Source: Ceratorhiza oryzae-sativae
Taxonomy: Eukaryota > Basidiomycota > Agaricomycetes > Cantharellales > Ceratobasidiaceae
DNA length: 64,000 nucleotides
Direction of reading: 5' to 3'
Assembly: GCA_030998015.1 (NCBI GenBank)
Contig: JARWMV010000253.1
Coordinates: 62,001 to 126,000 of the forward strand
The translations under genes were made by a program, and so were the position numbers. Of the stretch, positions 57,259-64,000 are shown piece after piece. Numbering within the stretch: position 1 is the stretch's first letter; the number at the start of each line of letters is the position of its first letter. The notes beneath the pieces are model-generated. The model did not search any database. It was not told the DNA's origin and was given only the letters and a program-made list of their open reading frames with translations.

Positions 57259-58844
57259 CAGTGCACAGCAAAATGATTGCAGCACATGATGAAAAATCAA
57301 CCAATCTCAACTCTGAGGATAATTACAACACATGATGTATATACAGTAACACGATTCGAAAGAAGTATGAAATGCGCGCGTAGTGCAAAAACAATGAGAA
57401 AAATCGATAAGTGGGATCATGAGAAAAATAGGAAACAAGATCAGACTTGCTGCAATCATTTTGCATGAAGTAAGCAACATCAACCACCCACAGTCATCTG
57501 CAATAGTCTTCTCCTTGCCTACGTCAAATTTGTTCAATTTTTAAGCACTATGGTGGCCGCCATATCTCCCTTGAAGCGTGCCAACATCATCTTTCTCAAG
57601 CAGAAAGGTCTGACTGATCGTGCTGTGGCAAATAGGCTGGGTGGGGTACACAACACTACTGTTGGTCAAATCTGGTCTAGCTACCTCAGAGGCAACAACA
57701 TATTTACACCCAAAAAAAGTACTGGCTGGCCACACAAAATGGATGAATCTGAGGGTTGCTGGGCTGCATTGTTGATGTCTTGTGGCATGTTGAAGACTGC
57801 AGCTGACCTCAAGTGCAACTTTTTCCCCAATGTCAGCACCGATACACTCTGATGGTGATTACATGAGCTTGGTTTTTGCATCTATCATTGACACAGGGTC
57901 CCATTCCTCAACTGCAAGAAGCGTTGGAGGTGACTGTGCTGGGGGCAGCTGCATTTAACATGGGATGAGGTTGATTGGTTCAAGGTGTATTTTTCAGACA
58001 AGTCCAAATTCCTTGTTTTTGGAGCTGGCAGGCCAAATATCTATTATAAGAAGGTTGGCAACCCAGTGAAGCCAGAGCATGTCAAACAGGTTGTCAAACA
58101 TGGTGGTGGCCATGTTATGGTTTGGGGGTACATCACACCAGAGGGTGTTGGTCAATTGCACTGTATAGATGGCACACTGACAGCAGTCAAATACACCGAA
58201 ATCCTTTCTAATGAATTCTTCTGCCCCCTCAAATCCCATACTTGCCCTTCCTCAATAATCTTTCAGCAAGACAATGATCCAAAGCACACAGCTCAAGTGA
58301 TGAAAAAGTGGCTCCTTGATTACCAGCTTCAAGTCCTTCCCTGGCCATCGAATAGCCCAGATATGAACCCAATTGAGCATGTCTGGTCCTATCTTGACAC
58401 TGTGATTTGTGCTGAACACCCCCAGCCCACAAATTGGCAGGAACTTTGGGAGGCTCTGGAGCAGCAGTGGTACAAAATTCCATCTTGATATATTTGTGGT
58501 CTGTATAAGTCAATGCCTTGGCGTATTGCAGCGCTAGTGAGAGCTAAGGGAGGTCATACCAAGTACTAAATGGCTTGGTTGAAGGTGAGCTGCTTCAGTA
58601 TTTTTTTCTGGCAGTCAAGATGGTGTTGCTTACTTCATGCAAAATGATTGCAGCAAGTCTGATCTTGTTTCCTATTTTTCTCATGATCCCACTTATCGAT
58701 TTTTCTCATTGTTTTTGCGCTACATGCGCATTTCATACTTCTTTCGAATCACGTTACTGTATATACATCATGTGTCATAATTATCCTCAGAGTTGAGATT
58801 GGTCAATTTTTCATCACATGCTGCAATCATTTTGCTGTGCACTG
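57259..58844 (+). mobile_element. Tc1/mariner element, 1,586 bp
   Basis: Inserted at TA (57257-57258 and 58845-58846). Terminal inverted repeats of about 221 bp (57259-57479 and 58624-58844) begin CAGTGCACAGCAAAATGATT. Each repeat contains a 17-bp motif GCAAAATGATTGCAGCA at the outside and an inverted copy near the inside (57268 and 57448 on the left). Confidence 0.95.
57550..58569 (+). pseudogene. Tc1-family DD34E transposase
   Basis: A single 340-codon frame, the usual length. N-terminal helix-turn-helix region (RANIIFLKQKGLTDRAVANR; VGQIWSSYLRGNNIFTPK), then catalytic residues in FSDKSKF, FQQDNDPKHTA and SPDMNPIEHVW, with exactly 34 residues between the second Asp and Glu. The C-terminus is AALVRAKGGHTKY. 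In-frame TGA codons between 57850 and 57932 and at 58486-58488 occur where CGA is likely. All other positions are open, so the decay is purely point mutation. Confidence 0.93.
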
Positions 58845-59105
58845 TAAGTGCATATGGCATCAAGCCACAAGATAGTAGACACACACAAGGCATCCAGCCA
58901 ACACCAGCCACACATCAGCAGTAGTCAGGACATAGTCCAGACCCAGTAAGGGTATTAGCCACTTGTAAAGCAAAGTCCAACAACCACTTCTAGAGGTTGT
59001 GACAAGCTATAAATTAATCACTTTACACTGTGAAAGGTTAAGACTGCCTTGAGTGTTACTTGATCACATTGCAACTACTTTGAGCCTTCTTACTCTAGTC
59101 TAAGA

Positions 59106-59757
59106 TGTTGTGACCCTCTGGATGCTTCCTTGAAAAGCACTTAAGTAGTGGCTGCGTTGACAGTTTGGTGTTATGTGGTATGTATTGAGTGTTCTAGTTA
59201 CAGTGTTTGCTATGGTCTATGGTGGTTGACAAGATAAAGCAAGCTGAGGCATCCAGTCTTGCTTTATCCTCCTTATATATACCTGTGGCTGCGGTGGCTG
59301 CAGATGTATTATTTAAGCTCAATCCACAGTAGGTACAGGTTATATATAGTACCATGGGTTAGGTAATTGTTTATCTCAAGTTTGTGTGGCTCCAAATCTT
59401 ATAGAGCTGTGCAAGGTCTGAGGGGTGAGCGCTGAGGTCATGTGATCCTGCCATAAGCACTGAGATCATGTGACAACTTGCTCCTCACTCCAAGTAACAT
59501 GGGAGAGAAATGCTGGAGCAAGTTCAGGGTAACCACTGTAAGCACTGGTTAAGTGCCAAGATCATGTGACAACTTGCTCCTTGCTCCAAGTAACATGGGA
59601 GAGAAATGCTGGAGTAAGTTCAGGGTAACCACTGTAAGTGCTGGTTAAGCACCAAGATCACATGACCTTGTTTATGGCTTGTTCTGCTTAGGAAAAAATG
59701 CCATAAATCTGTAAAATATTTGGTTACTCTGTTATGTCTGTTTGATGTGTCATAACA
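59106..59757 (-). repeat. LTR-B solo LTR, 652 bp
   Basis: TGTTGTGACCCTC ... GTGTCATAACA with duplication TAAGA (59101-59105 and 59758-59762), inside the LTR-L remnant. Confidence 0.94.
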
Positions 59758-59796
59758 TAAGAGGTATTGAGTGTGGTTGGTGTATACTAACATATC

Positions 59797-60846
59797 TGTT
59801 ATGACCTGCACAGACAGCCATAACATGACTGTCAGAGCCAACAACCTGAACAGTGACACCTAATGCTTGTGAGGCAGTGGCAGATCCAAAGGCTGTAACA
59901 CTGAGGATCAAGGCTGCAATGTCTAAGGAGGGATGTGCAGTGAAGGCGAAGGTTGCAACAGCATGCAGAAGGGGTTCAGAGGTGTGCTTGCACTTAAGAG
60001 CACTGGGCAGAGACTATGTGGCTTGGTGACCAACTCAGGTAGAAGGGGACATTGACATGAGGTCATGTTCTGAATCTTAAGGCTCTCAGAATCTCCCTTA
60101 TACATTCATGAGAAGGCTGTACATATGAAATGAGAAGCTAGATGAAATTGTACAACACAAGGGATGGTGCCATGTCAACAGAATATTCCAGAATACATCA
60201 ACAATGGTCAACAACAACAAGGTCACATGACTCAGTCAATAATTCTATGCATATATCTGACTAAACAGGACTTGTCCAAAAAATAGAGATAAATGCAATC
60301 ATAATAAATCAGAGTAAATCCATGCTCACATTCTAGGCCATGACAGTGACAAGAGAATTAGCCTATAGTTTATAGCATTTTCTCCTGAGTCAAACAAGCT
60401 ATAAACATAGTCACATGACCTTGGTGCTTATCCTGGTGCTTACAGTGGTTATCTAACTTGCTCTTGCAATTCTCTCCATTGTAACTTGGAGCAAGGAGCA
60501 AATTATCATGTGACCTCAGTGCTTAAATCATGTGACCCTTGGACCTCATGTGGCTCTATAAGATTTGGAGCTGCAACAACCCTAAGAGCAACTTACTTAA
60601 TACTTGTTTATAACACATGTGACCTATAACATACTGCAGACTGCAGAACAGTCTGACTCATACCTTGAAGGGTATATAACTCATTAAAAGCAAGCCTGTG
60701 GACCCCAGCTTGCTTTATCTCATCAACCACAGGGACCATCCATACATACTACATAAATAGTTTCAATATACACTGCAAATTACCACTCACAACATAGCCA
60801 CTACTTAAGGAATCAATAGAGACAAGGAGATGGAGGGGTCTCCACA
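59797..60846 (+). repeat. LTR-C solo LTR, split by LTR-D
   Basis: TGTTATGACCTGCAC ... GGGGTCTCCACA with duplication ATATC (59792-59796 and 60847-60851). Net length about 529 bp after removing LTR-D. Confidence 0.93.
59830..60345 (-). repeat. LTR-D solo LTR, 516 bp
   Basis: TGTCAGAGCCAAC ... GGCCATGACA. Flanks ATGAC (59825-59829) and GTGAC (60346-60350) match at four of five bases. It is the inverted relative of 49280-49800. Confidence 0.9.
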
Positions 60847-60899
60847 ATATCTACATTTGCTTGAGCTCTAAATATTCAAGTGTACCCTGACCTGTAACA

Positions 60900-61665
60900 A
60901 GCACACTACAGAAGTACCACCAATATTATACAAGTTGATACAACTATTTGACAGCAGAAATTCAGGTGATATGACTGCAAATTAAGTAGCTAAACACAAC
61001 TGCACAGCAAGATACAACCTCCCAATAACACTGTAAAGTAACAACTTTGTACTGTAGGCACTACAGGTGTCTACAACATGTATGTGATTGGGCACTCAGG
61101 AGTCTTTGTTTTCTTTGTAGGCATGACTCTACACTGTGTTTCTTCAATAAAAGAATCTTGCTCAGTAATGCATGGGTCATATTTTATTGAATTCTGTTGA
61201 GGTGCACTACAGCAAATTGAAAAAGAATACAAAAATCATATTTGAAGCAACAAGAACCAAGACCCACTGCACCTCAAATACATGAGTACTGCAACTACCT
61301 AGGACATCAATACAGTAGTACTATGCACAATACAACAGCACATTACTCAAGAGAAATGCAAGGACCTCAGCAAAAGCAGCAGTTATCTGTAGTGATTAGT
61401 AGTGTTGTGGAATTTCAGCTGTAGTAGCTGCACTCTCTACTCAGTGGAGGGGGGGGGAACTGCAGGCACTATAGCACTACAGAGGTCATTTTTGCACTAT
61501 AACTGTCTGTGTAGTACCCTGTAGTGGTAGAGTGGTTTTGCTGATGTTCCTTGATTATAGAATCTGTAACTCAAATTCAAATTCTTTGGAACCTTGATTC
61601 AAACAGCAAGGGCTGACTTGTCTGTAGCATCCTAAGGAATACAGTGGACAATATGCCTTCAAGTC
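60900..61665. other. Spacer with repeated GCACTACAG motifs
   Basis: GCACTACAG-like motifs recur (about 61059, 61205 and 61480), with GTAGTG forms near 61530. They may be subterminal repeats of a lost CACTA element. No gene seen. Confidence 0.3.
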
Positions 61666-62110
61666 TTAGTGATAGAAAGAGGCAGGTGAGATACATAAAT
61701 GGGTTGAATGTAATATAAACCTACACAAATACATTAGTTCACATCCAATGCTGGCCTGATATTGTACTTTGGTGCACTCGGGGCACACCAGCGTGTTTGA
61801 GTCAGGTGGGATGGGGACAAGTGCCATGCCCAATGCCTGGAGCACAAATGTTGTCAGCAATTGGAACCTGAGAAGAGGTGCAAGGGGATGAGATGTTAAT
61901 GCAGGACAAAGGAATGGGGCTATTATTGTTATGGGCAAGGAGGCAGTAGATGAAAAAGCCAGGTGGGTAGGTTTCGATGTATAGCTCAGATGGGGTATGG
62001 GTGATGAACTCATGAGGGATGTAGCAGGCTTGTCGTACCTGTTGTATTAGCTTGGGAATGATTGAGAGATCAAGAGCACCGTTCTGTGAAATTCTGCCAA
62101 GCTACCTTTA
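61666..62110 (-). CDS. Unidentified minus-strand gene, partial model
   Basis: A frame near 62030-61950 reads RQACYIPHEFITHTPSELYI and then YPPGFFIYCLLA. A CTTCTCAG acceptor near 61870 opens an exon with LVPIPPDSNTLVCPECTKVQ (a CxxC pair). Several frames are possible and borders are not fixed. The upstream part (62110-62200) is CpG-rich, and the gene would be divergent from the Crinkler-like gene. No family recognised. Confidence 0.35.
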
Positions 62111-62412
62111 GGACGAGCGCATAGTCCTGGTCCAGCGCCAAGTCAACACGGAGCACCTGCTGGGTATTTCTTTCTCTCTTTCGATTAGGATGCGCGATTT
62201 GAGTCCTACAACAACACAAAATCGAACTGAACGTAAAAAATAACAAAAGTGGTGAAATACGTGACCGAACGGTTTGGCATTATTGTATTCATGAAGCTTG
62301 TTAAATATATGCATGCAAAAATAAACGTCAAACACGTGACCCTATTTTATTTTTATTTTTACTTGAAGAATTTATGAGACACGTGTCCGCCTTGAGCCTC
62401 CTTATGCCCACC

Positions 62413-64000
62413 ATGGCTCAAACAGTACAGCTTAATTATTATTACCTCGGTGCCAAGTCATATGAAGGGTTTTATATACGTGTATCGATGGATGACGCCA
62501 TGCTAGACGTGGTCGATAAAATCATTGACCGAAACCGGCAAATGAACCTCCCACAACTGCATTGGCAACTACCATCTCTGTACAAGACCGACCGTTCGCG
62601 TGAAGATTTGCCACTATCGGTTGGAAAACTAGATCGGCGTGACCTCGTCTTGATCATGGACCAAAAAGTCAGCGATTACTGGCCAGATGCAAGCCAGATT
62701 GATACAAGCCGCATCCAGCTATTAGTTAACGCCAAAGGTATGCAGTCGCTTGCCTCAGTATTCTAAATTCGATCTACGTTTTATCACTCGCATTTTTTCG
62801 TCCCCTTTTCTCTCCTTGTTCCCAAGCTTAATTATGTATTGAACCAGGTTGGCCAACTCAAGCAGAGCACCCGGACGAGGACCTGCGTGAATTACCCAGC
62901 ACTTTTCGGAAACTACAGCTCCGTGCGTGCGATTCTGTTTTTTTTTTTTCATCCGATCGGTTCAATGAATACATTGAATAACAGAGAACAAGGAAACCGC
63001 CAGATGGTTTAAACAACGCAAAGCACCTTCAAAAAGCGTTCGTCCCTCCCTCTACCTACTTCAGCAGAATCAAGAAACTGCCCCCATTTACAATGGACGC
63101 CCTGCGGAGCGTACAGGACTCCCGATCCAACTCTATCATCCCGTCTTTGATCATTTCTTGCAAACTCTAGAAGCCACCGACGAACTTACTGCAGCCGAAT
63201 ATAGAAACACTCAGGACCTCACATTTGTAGCTCAGGGAATATACCGTAAAGAAGCCAGTAGTTGGGAAGCACTCGTTCAATATTTCTATGTCTCGTTAAA
63301 TGCTACCATTAGTAGAGACGCTCCAGTCGCAAACTGCAAGCCTGATGGACTTATCCAATTCACCAACCCGGATTCAGGAATGTCCCTTTACTGCTCCATC
63401 ATCGAAGTCAAAAATGAAGTAGGAATAGGAGCATGCGACCCATCAATTCAGGCGGCAGAGGACTATGGAATATGCTGGAGCCAGGACAGAGTGAGTGCTT
63501 ATATCGGTGCGTTAGCTCAGTACATCAAACCCATGCTCCACAATAGGTGTCACCAATCCGCGAGAGTTGTTGTTGTCCATCACTCCTCATTGCCATCGCT
63601 GGCCCTTGGATGTGTATACTAGGGGCCGTATACCTGGACTATGTTACTGTGCAGCCTTTGACTGATTATATCTGGCTTGGGCATCACCCTCAGCAGGACA
63701 TGCACTTGAGGCTAATGACTCGCGTATTTCGTGCTGCCAAGGAATCTATCGCCGAACTGTCGAAATACTACAAATCTCTTTCCATTACTCCACCTAAAGT
63801 CGAGAACCTGATGCGATTCTTTCCCTACATCCGACAATACGAGAATGATGATGGCACCGTCACTCACTTTAACTACAACGAGCATATTGATCGGGCCACC
63901 AGAAGACCAGTATTTACTGCTACAACCGACTCCGGGCAAGATATAGTCGTCAAGTTCGCCGAGCAGTACAACATTGAAGCACATTGGCTCCTAGCACAAA
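62413..64000 (+). CDS. Crinkler-like protein: ubiquitin-like header, PD-(D/E)XK domain, kinase start (3' end outside window)
   Basis: ATG 62413 has a strong context (CCACCATGG). Exons 62413-62737, 62848-62922, 62985-63490 and 63547 onward join in phase through GT-AG introns of 110, 62 and 56 nt, giving about 453 residues with no stop. Residues 1-105 form a header-like domain (VQLNYYYLGAKSYEGFYIRV; then KVSDYWPDASQIDTSRIQLL), as in fungal Crinkler N-termini. Around residues 250-285 lies NCKPDG, then IIEVKNEVGIGACDPSIQA, the D...EVK core of PD-(D/E)XK nucleases. After a hydrophobic linker (LLIAIAGPWMCILGAVYLD) comes a kinase N-lobe with VVKF and a following AHWLLA helix. This header-nuclease-kinase order is described for eukaryotic Crinkler-type proteins. 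No signal peptide is seen. Base composition is CpG-rich and undecayed, so the gene looks active. Confidence 0.72.

Larger units (their letters stand above)
56562..59004 (+). repeat. LTR-E, about 855 bp, split by a Tc1 element
   Basis: TGTCATGAGCTATG ... GGTTGTGACA. TATAAAAG at 57030 and CAGCTTGC at 57062 repeat the 32-33 nt promoter spacing. Removing the Tc1 element and its TA restores a continuous LTR. Confidence 0.75.
56356..60899 (+). repeat. LTR-L remnant carrying a stack of later insertions
   Basis: 56356-56561 matches the start of LTR-L and 59005-60899 its end (final CCTGTAACA). The middle 1 kb of LTR-L is missing, replaced by LTR-E without a target duplication. LTR-B and LTR-C then inserted into the end portion. 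Confidence 0.8.

Overview
The window is repeat-rich fungal DNA, most likely from an Agaricomycete-type basidiomycete. The evidence is short GT-AG introns of about 50-60 nt, chromodomain Ty3/gypsy retrotransposons, Tnp2-type (CACTA) and DUF659-type (hAT) transposases, a Crinkler-like gene, and decay concentrated at CpG (CGA codons become TGA or CAA). The genus cannot be fixed from sequence alone. Nothing resembles a bacterial operon. The arrangement is a few CpG-rich gene-like islands in a sea of nested, CpG-depleted transposons.

Layout. 1-12871: two copies of one chromovirus (called Chromo-A here). Copy 1 (minus, young) appears to be inserted into copy 2 (plus, old). Copy 2 also carries a solo LTR with TSD AAGAC and a hAT-type MITE with an 8-bp TSD. 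12872-20700: a degenerate gene split by a 1.3-kb solo LTR (LTR-L), a truncated element with LTR-C, a truncated LTR-L and a solo LTR-B. 20739-27573: a hAT (DUF659) pseudogene on plus and a Tnp2 pseudogene on minus. 30660-30935: a casein-kinase-1-like fragment. 31691-35782: CpG-rich island with an unidentified multi-exon gene, an array of AAGTCC/GGACTT motifs and an intact-looking hAT C-terminus. 37025-38360: a 1.34-kb fold-back Tc1/mariner-like element. 39184-47570: a complete-ended chromovirus (Chromo-B, TSD GTATA, 653-bp LTRs) that lost most of pol. It carries an extra ORF after pol, an antisense intron-containing ORF, and a geminivirus/CRESS-type Rep fossil. 48220-52876: a DUF6532-like pseudogene cut by two solo LTRs. 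56356-60899: a stack of LTR-L, LTR-E, Tc1, LTR-B, LTR-C and LTR-D. 62413-64000: an apparently intact Crinkler-like gene (ubiquitin-like header, PD-(D/E)XK nuclease-like domain, start of a kinase) running off the edge.

Common logic. Several LTR families share one promoter plan: a TATA box, then 32-33 nt later a short sequence whose complement lies just inside the 5' LTR. This points to Tf1-like self-priming rather than a tRNA primer. Most lesions in old copies are CpG transitions, consistent with cytosine methylation of repeats. The strongest candidates for something undescribed are the Rep-bearing cassette of Chromo-B (40087-43463), the zinc-finger/coiled-coil ORF upstream of gag in Chromo-A, and the shared self-priming architecture.
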